Shown: positions 1 through 8,126 of the stretch, in pieces
Layout: every line of letters begins with the position of its first letter
Position numbering within the stretch: position 1 is the first letter of the stretch
Origin: Hyphococcus sp.
GTDB taxonomy: Bacteria > Pseudomonadota > Alphaproteobacteria > Caulobacterales > Parvularculaceae
Direction of reading: 5' to 3'
DNA: 64,000 nucleotides
NCBI GenBank assembly: GCA_028284345.1
Contig: JANQRY010000006.1
Coordinates: 62,001-126,000, forward strand
Notes under the pieces: generated by a model
The model's database searches: none
Told to the model about the DNA's origin: nothing
The model's input: the letters and a program-made list of their open reading frames with translations, nothing else
Translations under genes and position numbers: made by a program

Positions 1-711
1 CTGCAACACGCGCAACAGCTTCGCCTGCAGGCGGATGTCCATTTCGGAAATCTCATCGAGGAGAAGCGTGCCGCCATTGGCTTCCTCGAACTTGCCGATG
101 CGCCGGGCGACGGCGCCGGTGAAGGCGCCTTTCTCATGACCAAACAGTTCGGACTCCAGAAGGTTTTCCGGAATGGCGGCGCAGTTGATCGAGATAAACG
201 GTTTCGCCTCGCGCTTTGATTTCGAATGCACGTATTTCGCGATCACTTCCTTGCCGACGCCGGACTCCCCGGTTATGAGGATCGAGGCTTCGGAAGCCGC
301 GATCTGATCGGCGAGGGCGATGACTTTCTTCATCGCCGGGTCGACGGCGATCATGTCAGATGTTTCTTCGACGACCGCTTCAAGGATCGCTGCAATCAAA
401 TCGGCGTCCGGCGGCAGGGGCACATACTCCTTGGCGCCGGCGCGAATGGCGGCGACGGCGGCGTCGGCGTCGGTCTTGACGCCGCAGGCGACGACGGGCG
501 CGGCGATGCGTTCGTCTTCGAGGGCGGTGATGAGCGCTTTGACGTCGAGGCGAACGTCGATCATCAGGAGATCGGCGCCGTCGCCTTTGCGCAAACTGGC
601 GAGCCCCGACTCAATCGAGGGCGCGAACGCCACCTTGGCGCCGCGATCCATGGCCATCTTCGCCGCGCTCGACAGTTCGCTTGAATGTTCGCCGATAATC
701 AGAAGCCGCAT
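1..711 (-). CDS. flbD: Sigma-54-dependent flagellar regulator FlbD (partial, C-terminus outside window)
   Basis: FlbD activates late flagellar operons with sigma-54 RNA polymerase and, in Caulobacter, represses fliF. The visible 237 codons hold a degenerate receiver domain (residues about 1-115; the usual N-terminal acidic pair is replaced by EH, in IIGEHS) and the first half of the AAA+ domain, with Walker A GESGVGKE, the sigma-54 contact loop GAFTGA and Walker B GTLLLDEI. The rest of the AAA+ domain and the DNA-binding HTH lie beyond position 1. It is the last gene of the fliF-fliG-fliH-fliN run, the same order as the Caulobacter fliF operon, which makes FlbD more likely than a generic NtrC-type regulator. 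Start ATG at 711 follows an AGGAACC-like RBS 13 bp after fliN. Confidence 0.9.
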   Translation of the reverse strand, partial: MRLLIIGEHSSELSSAAKMAMDRGAKVAFAPSIESGLASLRKGDGADLLMIDVRLDVKALITALEDERIAAPVVACGVKTDADAAVAAIRAGAKEYVPLPPDADLIAAILEAVVEETSDMIAVDPAMKKVIALADQIAASEASILITGESGVGKEVIAKYVHSKSKREAKPFISINCAAIPENLLESELFGHEKGAFTGAVARRIGKFEEANGGTLLLDEISEMDIRLQAKLLRVLQ

Positions 712-724
712 GGCGAGGTTCCTC

Positions 725-1045
725 CTAAATATCGTCGTCGCGCACGATTTCGGTCATGGTCACGCCGAGCACGCCGTCTTTCATGACAAGCTCGCCGCGC
801 GCGATCAGCCGGTCGTTGACGTAAAGGTCGATCGGCTCGCCGACTTTGCGGTCAAGTTCGATGACGGCGCCGTCGCCAAGGGTTTTCAGTTTGGCGACGT
901 CGATTTTTGTCTTGCCGAGGACCGCGGCGATCTTCACCGGCACGTCCTCGATGGCGGGCGCCGGGGGCGGCGTTTCGTGCGCGTCTTGCGCAGCCGGCGC
1001 CAGATCCGTTGACGGCGCCGTCTTCTTTTTGGCCAGGGCGCTCAT
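725..1045 (-). CDS. fliN: Flagellar motor switch protein FliN
   Basis: FliN forms the C-ring of the flagellar switch with FliG and FliM and binds FliH at the export gate. The 106-residue protein has a low-complexity Ala/Pro N-terminus, then a SpoA-type domain with the typical ending ([18 protein letters not shown], then [11 protein letters not shown]). The start at 1045 is preferred over upstream codons because it follows an AAGGAAA RBS and overlaps the fliH stop as ATGA, which suggests translational coupling. Length agrees with short alphaproteobacterial FliN. Confidence 0.9.
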   Translation of the reverse strand: MSALAKKKTAPSTDLAPAAQDAHETPPPAPAIEDVPVKIAAVLGKTKIDVAKLKTLGDGAVIELDRKVGEPIDLYVNDRLIARGELVMKDGVLGVTMTEIVRDDDI

Positions 1046-1674
1046 GATGTCGTTTCCTTCTTTGTGGAACGCCCGCGTCGGCTGACTTTCGTCGCCGCGA
1101 AGATGGCTTCGATCTGGGCGTTGATGTCGTCGTGATTGCGCGTCATGGCGCCGCCGCGCCATTCAAGGCGGATCTCGCCGGGCGACAAGGCGTTGTCCGT
1201 CGTTATTGAGATCTGGTCGCCAGCGCGTTCGGCGAGCGTCTTCTTGATATGGGCGATGCCGCGCTTCGGCGTTCTCCCGGGCAGAACAAGCGCAGCGCCT
1301 GCGTCGTCGTCGCTGGCGCGGAGAAATCTGTCCGCCATGGCGAGCGCCGCTTCGGTTTGTTGCGCCGCTGCGCTGCTGATGCAGAACTGTTTGACGATCG
1401 TTTCGGCGACGTCGGTGAGGGTTTCGATATGCTCGGCGACGCGGTCAATTTCTGCGGCGGTGGTTTGCGTCAGGCGGGCGGCGATGGCTTCAAGAAGCGC
1501 GGTTTGTTTCAGCGCCTCGCCAGCGCTTATGCTTTTGACGGCGTCCTTGCGGGCTTGCGCAACGGCGGCGTCGAGGTCGGCCTGCGAATAAACCGCCGAC
1601 GGTTCCGGCGCAGTCGCAACCGGCGCCGGCGCGTCGAAGGCGCCGAAGTCGAAAGGTCTTGCTGCGGCGGCCAT
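1042..1674 (-). CDS. fliH: FliH/FlbE-like flagellar assembly protein
   Basis: By position, between fliG and fliN, this is the FliH-type regulator of the FliI export ATPase (called FlbE in Caulobacter). The 210 residues begin with a Pro/Ala-rich stretch, followed by a long Ala/Glu-rich helical region (about 35-110, probable coiled coil) and a small C-terminal domain. FliH proteins diverge strongly, so the call rests more on operon context and architecture than on motifs. It overlaps fliG by one base and fliN by four, so the three are probably coupled. Confidence 0.7.
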   Translation of the reverse strand: MAAAARPFDFGAFDAPAPVATAPEPSAVYSQADLDAAVAQARKDAVKSISAGEALKQTALLEAIAARLTQTTAAEIDRVAEHIETLTDVAETIVKQFCISSAAAQQTEAALAMADRFLRASDDDAGAALVLPGRTPKRGIAHIKKTLAERAGDQISITTDNALSPGEIRLEWRGGAMTRNHDDINAQIEAIFAATKVSRRGRSTKKETTS

Positions 1675-2693
1675 CAGTAAATCACCTCGTCGCCATGGGT
1701 TTTGGAGAGGTAGATCTCGCCGTCTTCCGCAAGGCGTTTAGCGACATTGACGATGTTCTGCTGGGCCTGATCGACCTCGCGCACGCGCACGGGGCCCATG
1801 ATTTCAATGTCGTCTTTGAGGATCGTCGATGCGCGTTCGGACATGTTGGAGAAGAACACCGTCTTCATGGTCTCGTCCGCGCCTTTCAGCGCCGTCGCCA
1901 AGATGGATTTGTCGATATGGCGCAGGAGCGTCTGCACGTCGCCGCTGTCGAGACCGGCGAGGTCCTCGAAGACGAACATCAGCGCTTTCACGCGTTCCGC
2001 CGCCGATGGGTTCTTGGTCTCCAGCGTCTCCATGAACTTGCGTTCTGTGGCGCGGTCGAAATTGTTGAAGATCTCCGCCATGGCTTCGTAGCTGTCTTTT
2101 TCCGGCGCCCGGGCGAGGCTCGCCATGAATTCGGTTTTCAGCGTCTGCTCAATGCGGTCGAGGACTTCCTTTTGCACGGGACCAAGCGCCAGCATCCGGT
2201 TCATCACTTCCTCGGCGTCCCGTTCGGGCAGGGCGGCGATGACTTTCGCCGCGTGCTCCGGCTTGATGCGCGACAGGATCACAGCGACGGTCTGCGGGTG
2301 TTCGTTGCGCAAGTAACCGGCGAGCGTGCGCTCGTTCACATTGGCGAGCTTGTCCCACATGGTGCGCCCTGCAGGACCCTTGATGTCTTCGAGGATCGTG
2401 TCGACGCGGTCCGCGGGCAGGACGTTTTTCAAAAGCCGACGGGCGGAATCCATCGATCCGGTGATCGACCCGGTGGAGGAAAGATTGCGCACGAAATCAA
2501 ACAGGAGGCTTTCGACAACTTCGGACGTAACGGCGCCGAGATTGGTGATCGCCAGCGAAAGCTCGCGCAATTCGTCTTCGCCAAAGGTCTCCCAAAGCGG
2601 TTTGCTGTTTTCCTCGCCAAGCGCGAGCATGACAACGGCGGCGCGTTCTGCGCCGGAAAGCTGCTCGGGATCGGTTACGGTTTTGGCGCTCAT
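1674..2693 (-). CDS. fliG: Flagellar motor switch protein FliG
   Basis: FliG is the rotor protein that sits on the FliF MS ring and contacts the MotA stator. The 339-residue product shows the expected order: N-terminal FliF-binding domain (starting SGAERAAVVMLALGEE), the middle domain with EHPQTVAVILSRIKPEHAA, and a C-terminal charged-ridge domain (KALMFVFEDLAGLDS, then LATALKGADE). Start ATG 2693 is chosen because it overlaps the fliF stop as ATGA; an upstream in-frame ATG at 2711 lies inside fliF. The stop shares one base with the fliH start. Confidence 0.95.
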   Translation of the reverse strand: MSAKTVTDPEQLSGAERAAVVMLALGEENSKPLWETFGEDELRELSLAITNLGAVTSEVVESLLFDFVRNLSSTGSITGSMDSARRLLKNVLPADRVDTILEDIKGPAGRTMWDKLANVNERTLAGYLRNEHPQTVAVILSRIKPEHAAKVIAALPERDAEEVMNRMLALGPVQKEVLDRIEQTLKTEFMASLARAPEKDSYEAMAEIFNNFDRATERKFMETLETKNPSAAERVKALMFVFEDLAGLDSGDVQTLLRHIDKSILATALKGADETMKTVFFSNMSERASTILKDDIEIMGPVRVREVDQAQQNIVNVAKRLAEDGEIYLSKTHGDEVIY

Positions 2694-4333
2694 GACGCCT
2701 CCCGCATCCATGAGCGCAACAGCCCGGCGGATTCATCGGCATGGGCTTTCACGATCTCGGAAACCTTGTTGATCGAGGAGGCGCGCACCTGACCCTGCAC
2801 TTGTGCAAGGTCTATGTGCTGGTCGATGGCGCTTGGCTCCGGCTGAAAAGCGATCGCTGCGTTTTCCGCAACGTCTGCCGTTGCGGCTGGTGCGGCGATG
2901 GCGCCCTGGGGCGCCGGCGTTGCGGCGCGAACGGGGCCTTTGTCGCCGGAGAGCATGGGCCGCAAGACGAACCAGACAAGGGCGAGGGCGATAATGGCGA
3001 GGGCTGCAAGTTCTGCAATGCGCATCACGTCGGCGGGCGCGAACTGATTGGGAGACGCCGCCGCGACGGCGCCGATTGGCGCGGCGGCCAGCGGCGAGAA
3101 GCGGATGTCGACGACGCTAACCTGATCGCCGCGCGCTTCGTTAAAGCCGATGGCGGATTTGACGAGCGTTTCAATGCGGCCGAGTTCGGCGTCGTCCCGC
3201 GGCGCGTAGATGCTTGCGCCGTCGGGCCCCGCGGTGGTGACGCCGTTGAGCGCAACGGCGACCGAGAGGCGTTTGACGACGAGACCTTCCTCGCGCACGG
3301 CGTTGCGCACGGTTTTGCTGATCTCGTAATTGGTGGTTTCCTCGATCCGCTGCGTCGAATTGGTGGAGGCTTGCGCGTTGGCGTTAAACGCCGCACCGCC
3401 GGGCAGGGCGTTGGCCACCGATACGCCATTGGCGTTGTTCGGGTCGACGCGGTTTGAGGTTTCCTCAACCGTGGTTTCGGAGAGCACCGTCTGGCTGTCG
3501 GGATCGACGATTTCACTCGACTCGGTGATGCGGCTGAAATCCATATCTGCCTTTACTTCGACGCGGACATTCTCCGCGCCGACAATGCGGCCGACCATCT
3601 CTTCAACGGCGCGGCGCAGGCGCGCTTCGGCCGCGGACTTTTTCTCCTCCACGGAACCGGCGACGGCGTCGGGGCTGTCGCTGTCGGCGCCGGCGGCGAG
3701 AAGCTGACCTTGCGCGTCGAGCACGGTCACATGGGCCGGATCGAGAGACGGCACGGCGGAAGCAGCGAGATTGACGATGGCGCGCACGGACCGGGCGTCG
3801 AGGCCCCCCGGCGCATCGACAACGATGGAGGCGCTTGCGGTCTGCTTGTCGCGGGCGAAAAGCTCGCGTTCCGGCAGGACGAGGTGCACCCGCGCGGAGC
3901 GCACGCCGTTGATGGTGGCGAGTGTGCGCGCCAGTTCGCCTTCGAGCGCGCGCAGGCGATTGATGTTCTGTTGAAACGACGTGGCGCCGAGGGTCTGATT
4001 GTCGTCGAAAATCTCGTAGCCCACCCCCTCGCCAACTGCGTAACCGTCGGCGGCGAGGTCAAGGCGCAGGCGGCTGACATCCTTGCGGGGCACGAGGATG
4101 GAGACGCGCCCGCCCTGGTCGCGCAGCTTGTGGTCGACGCCGTCCTGATCGAGACGGGCGATCACGTTCTGGGCTTCCGCGTAAGTTGCGTCGGCGTAAA
4201 GGACGCTCATGGACGGCGCGCCCACCCGCGCCATGATCAGCGCCAGCGCTGCGGCGACGCCGAAGCTGACGCCGACAATGGCGCCGAGCCGCATCAGCCC
4301 GAAAGATTGAAGGAATTTTGTCAGTTCATTCAC
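2690..4333 (-). CDS. fliF: Flagellar MS-ring protein FliF
   Basis: FliF builds the MS ring in the inner membrane, the platform for switch and export apparatus. The protein has an N-terminal membrane segment (about residues 16-34), the secretin-like YscJ/FliF domain (PSMSVLYADATYAEAQNV onward), the signature NINRLRALEGELARTLATI, and a second membrane segment near residue 450 (IAELAALAIIALALVWFVL) before the cytoplasmic tail that binds FliG. GTG at 4333 is chosen (547 residues, close to the Caulobacter length); the frame stays open to 4483 but that extension has no FliF-like sequence. A CtrA-like box (4493-4507) and an ftr-like site (4385-4398) lie in its leader. Confidence 0.93.
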   Translation of the reverse strand: MNELTKFLQSFGLMRLGAIVGVSFGVAAALALIMARVGAPSMSVLYADATYAEAQNVIARLDQDGVDHKLRDQGGRVSILVPRKDVSRLRLDLAADGYAVGEGVGYEIFDDNQTLGATSFQQNINRLRALEGELARTLATINGVRSARVHLVLPERELFARDKQTASASIVVDAPGGLDARSVRAIVNLAASAVPSLDPAHVTVLDAQGQLLAAGADSDSPDAVAGSVEEKKSAAEARLRRAVEEMVGRIVGAENVRVEVKADMDFSRITESSEIVDPDSQTVLSETTVEETSNRVDPNNANGVSVANALPGGAAFNANAQASTNSTQRIEETTNYEISKTVRNAVREEGLVVKRLSVAVALNGVTTAGPDGASIYAPRDDAELGRIETLVKSAIGFNEARGDQVSVVDIRFSPLAAAPIGAVAAASPNQFAPADVMRIAELAALAIIALALVWFVLRPMLSGDKGPVRAATPAPQGAIAAPAATADVAENAAIAFQPEPSAIDQHIDLAQVQGQVRASSINKVSEIVKAHADESAGLLRSWMREAS

Positions 4334-4384
4334 GACGCTTCGCCATTTGCCCGCGCGCCGCAACGAAGGTCGCGGCGTCTCACC

Positions 4385-4398
4385 CGGCAAAATTTGCC
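4385..4398 (+). promoter_or_regulatory. ftr-like candidate FlbD site upstream of fliF
   Basis: CGGCAAAATTTGCC, ending 52 bases upstream of the fliF start. It matches the pattern CGGCAA-N4-TGCC also seen before flgK and, with one change, before fliK. In Caulobacter, FlbD binds ftr elements and represses fliF through one near its promoter; a site here in the leader suits repression. The assignment is inferred from sequence pattern and context. Confidence 0.5.
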
Positions 4399-4492
4399 CT
4401 ATGTGTCGTAAAGAAACCGTTGCGGATTGACGCGTCGCAAAGAAAAACCCGCGAAGGCTGGGCCCGCGCGGGTCTTCAAACAAGTGAAGAAG

Positions 4493-4507
4493 TTAAGGAG
4501 GGGTTAC
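4493..4507 (-). promoter_or_regulatory. CtrA-like box upstream of fliF
   Basis: Read on the minus strand this is GTAA-CCCCTCC-TTAA, one mismatch from the CtrA consensus TTAA-N7-TTAA. It lies 160 bases upstream of the fliF start and overlaps the sciP stop codon. fliF operons are CtrA-dependent in Caulobacter. No mapped promoter is available, so this is a prediction. Confidence 0.45.
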
Positions 4508-4794
4508 CGATATTGCTGAACGCGCGTTGCGCGAAGCCCCGGCAAACCATGCTGGTCGATGGCTTTCTGCCAGGACAAAAACTCTTCCACCGTCAGGGTG
4601 TAGCGGTCGCACGCTTCTTCAAGCGTCAAAAGCCCACCGCGGACGGCCGCGACAACTTCCGCCTTGCGACGGATCACCCACCGTTTGGTCGACGGCGGCG
4701 GCAAATCTTTCAACGTGAGCGGCGTGCCGTCTGGTCCGATGACATACGGATCTTTTTTGAGCGGCGGCGCTGCTGAATTAGCAAAGGCATTCAT
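4504..4794 (-). CDS. sciP: SciP-like CtrA inhibitor (DUF1153 family)
   Basis: SciP is a small protein that binds CtrA and blocks its recruitment of RNA polymerase, restricting the CtrA regulon in the cell cycle. The 96-residue product has the family core: YVIGPDGTPLTLKDLPPP, then TKRWVIRRKAEVVAAV and a helix-turn-helix-like region (GGLLTLEEACDRYTLTVEEF, then SWQKAIDQHGLPGLRATR). It lies between flgE and fliF, a flagellar location like that in Caulobacter. It has its own leader of about 160 bases with a CtrA-like box. The stop TAA overlaps the fliF CtrA-like box. Confidence 0.9.
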   Translation of the reverse strand: MNAFANSAAPPLKKDPYVIGPDGTPLTLKDLPPPSTKRWVIRRKAEVVAAVRGGLLTLEEACDRYTLTVEEFLSWQKAIDQHGLPGLRATRVQQYR

Positions 4795-4851
4795 GCGGAA
4801 AAAATCCCCTAGAAACGCAACTGGTCGTCAGGAGAGATTACACAAACGGCT

Positions 4852-4866
4852 TTAAAGAACGCCTAA
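4852..4866 (-). promoter_or_regulatory. CtrA-like box upstream of sciP
   Basis: On the minus strand: TTAG-GCGTTCT-TTAA, one mismatch from TTAA-N7-TTAA, ending 57 bases before the sciP ATG. Known CtrA activation of sciP in Caulobacter makes the placement meaningful: CtrA would drive expression of its own inhibitor. Sequence prediction only. Confidence 0.45.
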
Positions 4867-4954
4867 ACGTCAAGGTAAAAGCTTCGCTAAGTGGTTGATT
4901 ATTAGTGAATTTCAGCGCCAGCCGATTCTGTTTCATCAAGGAACACAATTGCGC

Positions 4955-6154
4955 CTATCGCGCCGTTTGCGTCAGGGTTCGCCAAAGTTCGTCGGCGACG
5001 GAAATAATGCGCGTATTCGCTGAATAGGCGCGCTGTGTTTCGATAAGCGTTGAAAATTCCTGACCTATTTCGACCGTGGAGATTTCGAGCGCGCTTCCCT
5101 CAAGGGCGCCGGCGCGTCCCGTTTGGGGATTGTCGAGGGTGAGGGCGCCCGCCGCAGTCGTTAATTGATAGGTCGAGGACGGGCCAATTTCGAGGCCCTC
5201 CGCATTGGTAAAGTTCGCGATGGCGATCTGATAAAGGTCGCGGGTCAGGCCGTTGGAGTATTGGGCGATAACGCGCCCGTCGCTTGAAATCTCAACGCCG
5301 AGAAGGGCGCCCGACGCGGCGCCGTTGGCCGTTGACGTGGTAAATTGCGTGGCGCCCGGTCCCAATGTCAGTGAGCGGATATTAAGGTCAATTGTTTGGG
5401 AAGAATTTGCCGAAAATGACAGGGGCAGCGTTGAGGCATTGGCGTCGAGGCGGCCGTTTGCATCGAATATGAGCGTTCCCGATGCGACCGTCTCCTGCGC
5501 GCCGTCCGCAAATGCTGCGGCAGCGTCAAATACGCCGCCGCCCGCTGCGGTGAGGGTCAGCGACAGGGTGCGCGGATTTCCATCGGCGTCAAAGACCTGA
5601 AAATGCTGGGCGGCGACGGCGCCGGCGGGCGCATTCGCCGACAGATTGCCGGCAAGGGTCAGTTGATCCGTTGCGGCGGCGATGGTGGGGAACTGGTTGA
5701 TGTCGACGGCCTCAAGCGCGGCGAGGCCGCCCGCCGCCGCGCCGCCAGCGCCATTGATCGGCGCGGCGCGGAGAAAATAGCCCGCGCCGTTCACAAGGAG
5801 GCCGTCTTCCCGGGCGGAAAAACCGCCGGACCGCGTGAAGGAAACCGGCGCCCCGGCGTCCGCGGATTCCGACACCACGAAGAAGCCATCCCCGGTAATG
5901 GCGATGTCGGTGGACGAGCCGGTGCGTGTAATCGCGCCCTGTTCGCCAAACAGCGTGCGCGACGCGGCGCCAACGCCGCCGCCTTCAATGCCGCCTTCCG
6001 GCGCGAAGCTTGTGACGAGCGTTGAAAAATCAACGCGCTCGCGCTTGTAGCCGGTGGTCTGGGTGTTCGCGATGTTTTGCGACACCGCCTCAAGGCTCGC
6101 AGCATGTGCGTTGACGCCGGAAAGACCGATGGCGAAGAGACCCGAGAATGTCAT
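4955..6154 (-). CDS. flgE: Flagellar hook protein FlgE
   Basis: FlgE polymerises into the hook outside the cell. The 399 residues show the shared rod/hook N-terminus (MTFSGLFAIGLSGVNAHAAS, then NIANTQTTGYKRERVDF), a variable Ala/Gly-rich middle, and the C-terminal helix with QRAYSANTRIISVADELWRT. It is shorter than the Caulobacter hook protein but complete at both ends. Start ATG 6154 follows a GGAG RBS, 21 bases after flgD. It is probably the last gene of a fliK-flgD-flgE transcript driven by the sigma-54-like promoter at 7754-7769. Confidence 0.92.
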   Translation of the reverse strand: MTFSGLFAIGLSGVNAHAASLEAVSQNIANTQTTGYKRERVDFSTLVTSFAPEGGIEGGGVGAASRTLFGEQGAITRTGSSTDIAITGDGFFVVSESADAGAPVSFTRSGGFSAREDGLLVNGAGYFLRAAPINGAGGAAAGGLAALEAVDINQFPTIAAATDQLTLAGNLSANAPAGAVAAQHFQVFDADGNPRTLSLTLTAAGGGVFDAAAAFADGAQETVASGTLIFDANGRLDANASTLPLSFSANSSQTIDLNIRSLTLGPGATQFTTSTANGAASGALLGVEISSDGRVIAQYSNGLTRDLYQIAIANFTNAEGLEIGPSSTYQLTTAAGALTLDNPQTGRAGALEGSALEISTVEIGQEFSTLIETQRAYSANTRIISVADELWRTLTQTAR

Positions 6155-6175
6155 TTGCGTTACTCCGTAGAGAAA

Positions 6176-6829
6176 TTAAGAGGCCGCATCGACGCGGCGA
6201 ACGAGATCAAGGGCGAAGCGCAGCCCGGCGATTTCAATCTCCGGCGCGCCGCTGGCGAAAGAAACGGCGTCGACAAGACCACGCGTCGCAACGTTGGCGG
6301 CGATAAGTTGTTCGTCGGCGTCAGTCGCCTGAACCACAAGGCGATAGGCGCCGTCAGCGGCGCGGGCGCCATTGGCCAACTCGCCGTTCCAGGCGAGCTC
6401 ATGAGAGCCGGCGCCGGTCGCGGCGGGGATCGTTGCGACGAGCGCGCCGTTTGCGTCAAAGATCTGCGCTTCGGCGCGTGCGGCGTCCCGCGGCAGCGTA
6501 TAGGTCCATTGCGCCGCGCCGTCGGTCAACGCTGCGACGTCGCTTTCAACGGTGGCGACGCGGCCGACCATGGCTAGCGCCGTTTCATTGTTCGATGAAC
6601 TTTGCAGAGCCAGCAGCGCTTCAAGGTGTTGGTTGGTCTGGATCGATTGCTCGACCCCGGCGAACTGCACCAGTTGCTCGGTGAACTTTTCCGTATCGAG
6701 CGGCGCCAGCGGGTCCTGATTGCGCAGTTGCGTCGTCAGCAAGGTCAGGAAGGTGTCGAAGTTTGCGGTCAGCTGCGACGTTGCCTGCGCGGATGCGGTT
6801 TGCGTCGATGCGATGGATGCGATGTCCAT
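6176..6829 (-). CDS. flgD: Hook-cap (hook scaffolding) protein FlgD
   Basis: FlgD caps the growing hook and helps FlgE assemble. The 217 residues have the conserved FlgD N-terminus (FDTFLTLLTTQLRNQDPLAP, then TEKFTEQLVQFAGVEQSI) and a C-terminal FlgD-Ig-like region with a WTYTLPRDA and GSHELAWNGE pattern. The open frame extends to 7036, but ATG 6829 is preferred because it follows a perfect AGGAGG RBS and starts 10 bases after the fliK stop. It sits between fliK and flgE as expected for a hook-completion operon. Confidence 0.93.
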   Translation of the reverse strand: MDIASIASTQTASAQATSQLTANFDTFLTLLTTQLRNQDPLAPLDTEKFTEQLVQFAGVEQSIQTNQHLEALLALQSSSNNETALAMVGRVATVESDVAALTDGAAQWTYTLPRDAARAEAQIFDANGALVATIPAATGAGSHELAWNGELANGARAADGAYRLVVQATDADEQLIAANVATRGLVDAVSFASGAPEIEIAGLRFALDLVRRVDAAS

Positions 6830-6839
6830 GGGGAGCCTC

Positions 6840-7724
6840 CTAAATACTGATATCGACGGCGCCGGACGACCACGGCGCGGCGTAAAAGGGTTCGTAGACG
6901 TGTGCGGATTGAGCGCCGAAGGCCGCAGCGTCTGTTTCATCGGCGAGTTCGAAAACCACATTCTCGTTGGTGAACTGGAAGCCGGAGGAATCGAGCGCAT
7001 TGCGCAAGGCGGCTTCGTCATTGGCGAAGAGATCAAGCGCCGCTTGGTGCTCGAACTTCAACGCCAGCACGTTTTTGCCGTCATCGGCCAGCTTCAGATG
7101 CGCTTCGACACGGCCGAGAGAGGGCGGATCGAGGCGCAGCTCAAATTGCGTTGCGCCGGCGTCGAGGCGTCGCGCCAGGAGCTTTGCGAAATCCTGCGTC
7201 GGCGCGTCCGGCTTGTGCGCCGGCGCGGGCGCTTTGGCTTCTTTTGGGGCGGTCGCCTTGGCAATGTCGGCGGCGCGGATCGCGGCGGCGTCGGCTTTTA
7301 TCGTCGCCGCAGCCCCTTGCGCGGGTATTGGCGCGGCGGCGACTTGCGGCGCTGTCACGGCCGGGTTCGCCAAAAGTTGCGGCGCCGGCGCGGGCGCGGC
7401 GCTGTTGGGCGAAGATTGCGATTGCGGCGCTCCGGCGGGCGAGGCCGGTTCCGATTTGGCCGACGGCGCCCTTTCGGATGTTTGTGCGGCGTTACGGTCC
7501 GTCGCCGCATGGGCGCTCCGCGGTTCCTGTCGCGCCTGCGCGCCCGTTTCGCCGATCGCCGCGCCCTTGTCCGGCGTTGCCCCATGGGCTTCCAGCGACC
7601 GCGCCGCTTGCGTCTCCATGGCGCTGACCGCGGCGGCGAATGAGAACGTCGACGCATCGTCGCGTCCCGGCGCAGACGGATCGGCGCGGGGCGGCGTTGT
7701 TCCTATGACGGCGGCTTCGATCAT
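6840..7724 (-). CDS. fliK: Flagellar hook-length control protein FliK
   Basis: FliK measures hook length and switches export specificity from hook to filament subunits. The 294-residue product is mostly an Ala/Pro-rich disordered ruler (residues about 20-190), ending in the C-terminal Flg_hook domain with the diagnostic FELRLDPPSLGRVEAHLKL followed by NVLALKFEHQAALDLF. It is on the short side for FliK. It is the first gene of the fliK-flgD-flgE run and has a sigma-54-like promoter with a predicted start site only about 20 bases upstream of ATG 7724. Confidence 0.88.
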   Translation of the reverse strand: MIEAAVIGTTPPRADPSAPGRDDASTFSFAAAVSAMETQAARSLEAHGATPDKGAAIGETGAQARQEPRSAHAATDRNAAQTSERAPSAKSEPASPAGAPQSQSSPNSAAPAPAPQLLANPAVTAPQVAAAPIPAQGAAATIKADAAAIRAADIAKATAPKEAKAPAPAHKPDAPTQDFAKLLARRLDAGATQFELRLDPPSLGRVEAHLKLADDGKNVLALKFEHQAALDLFANDEAALRNALDSSGFQFTNENVVFELADETDAAAFGAQSAHVYEPFYAAPWSSGAVDISI

Positions 7725-7753
7725 ATCTCACGCATCACTTGCGCGCGATCTGT

Positions 7754-7769
7754 CGCAAGCGCCGCGCCA
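7754..7769 (-). promoter_or_regulatory. Sigma-54-like promoter of fliK-flgD-flgE
   Basis: On the minus strand TGGCGC-GGCGC-TTGCG. The -24 GG and -12 GC have the required 10-base spacing, with one change from TGGCAC-N5-TTGCA. The -12 element is about 31 bases before the fliK ATG. Hook operons are sigma-54/FlbD-dependent in Caulobacter, and an ftr-like site lies about 80 bases further upstream (7847-7860). Confidence 0.55.
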
Positions 7770-7846
7770 TAACGCTTTTCGAGCAACCATGCGCTTCGCC
7801 ATGCCTAATGAAAGGTAAAGCGAACCGTATACGGAAAAAACCGCCG

Positions 7847-7860
7847 AGCAGTCCTTGCCG
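7847..7860 (-). promoter_or_regulatory. ftr-like candidate FlbD enhancer of fliK
   Basis: On the minus strand CGGCAA-GGAC-TGCT, one base from CGGCAA-N4-TGCC. It lies 78 bases upstream of the -24 element at 7754-7769, roughly -105 from the predicted start site, a normal distance for a sigma-54 enhancer site. Confidence 0.45.
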
Positions 7861-7882
7861 GGATGGAATAATTGTGCGGGTT

Positions 7883-7975
7883 GTCATTCCGGGGCCGTGC
7901 GTAGCACGGAACCCGGAATCCATGGGCTCACATTTCAACCAATCGAATGGCCGGGACGATGAGCCCCGGAATGAC
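7883..7975. repeat. Family A palindromic element, copy 1
   Basis: Outer arms GTCATTCCGGGG and CCCCGGAATGAC are perfect inverse copies. Just inside the left arm is a 6-bp hairpin (CCGTGC-GTA-GCACGG), then AACCCGGAATCCATGG. It is related to the element at 40275-40397, where the hairpin occupies the same place with a different stem. It lies in the 434-base fliK/flgK divergent region, between the fliK ftr-like site and the flgK sigma-54-like promoter. No ORF in this region looks like a gene. Confidence 0.8.
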
Positions 7976-7988
7976 GATGGTGATCGCT

Positions 7989-8004
7989 TGGCAGACCGGT
8001 TGCA
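7989..8004 (+). promoter_or_regulatory. Sigma-54-like promoter of flgK-flgL
   Basis: TGGCAG-ACCGG-TTGCA differs from TGGCAC-N5-TTGCA at a single base and has exact GG-N10-GC spacing. The predicted start near 8016 gives a leader of about 140 bases before flgK (8159), which contains two ftr-like sites. It sits immediately after the family A repeat. Confidence 0.6.
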
Positions 8005-8094
8005 ATTCAACCCCTGTGTTTCCGCGTGACCGGAATGAGCGAATGAAGAAAATCGCGCAAAGGCTCGGGTTTTTGACCCTCGCGCCCGACATGC

Positions 8095-8108
8095 CGGCAA
8101 GAACTGCC
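8095..8108 (+). promoter_or_regulatory. ftr-like candidate FlbD site 1 before flgK
   Basis: CGGCAA-GAAC-TGCC, located downstream of the predicted flgK start site. It is one of a pair spaced 32 bases apart (start to start), roughly three helical turns. Downstream ftr placement would require looping back to the promoter, which is tolerated for sigma-54 enhancers. Confidence 0.45.
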
Positions 8109-8126
8109 CGGGCCGATTTTCCGGAA

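Noticed and set aside
4384-4400. GGGCAAATTTTGCC before fliF as a sigma-54 promoter
   Set aside because: The GG-GC spacing is one base too short; it fits the ftr-like motif instead.
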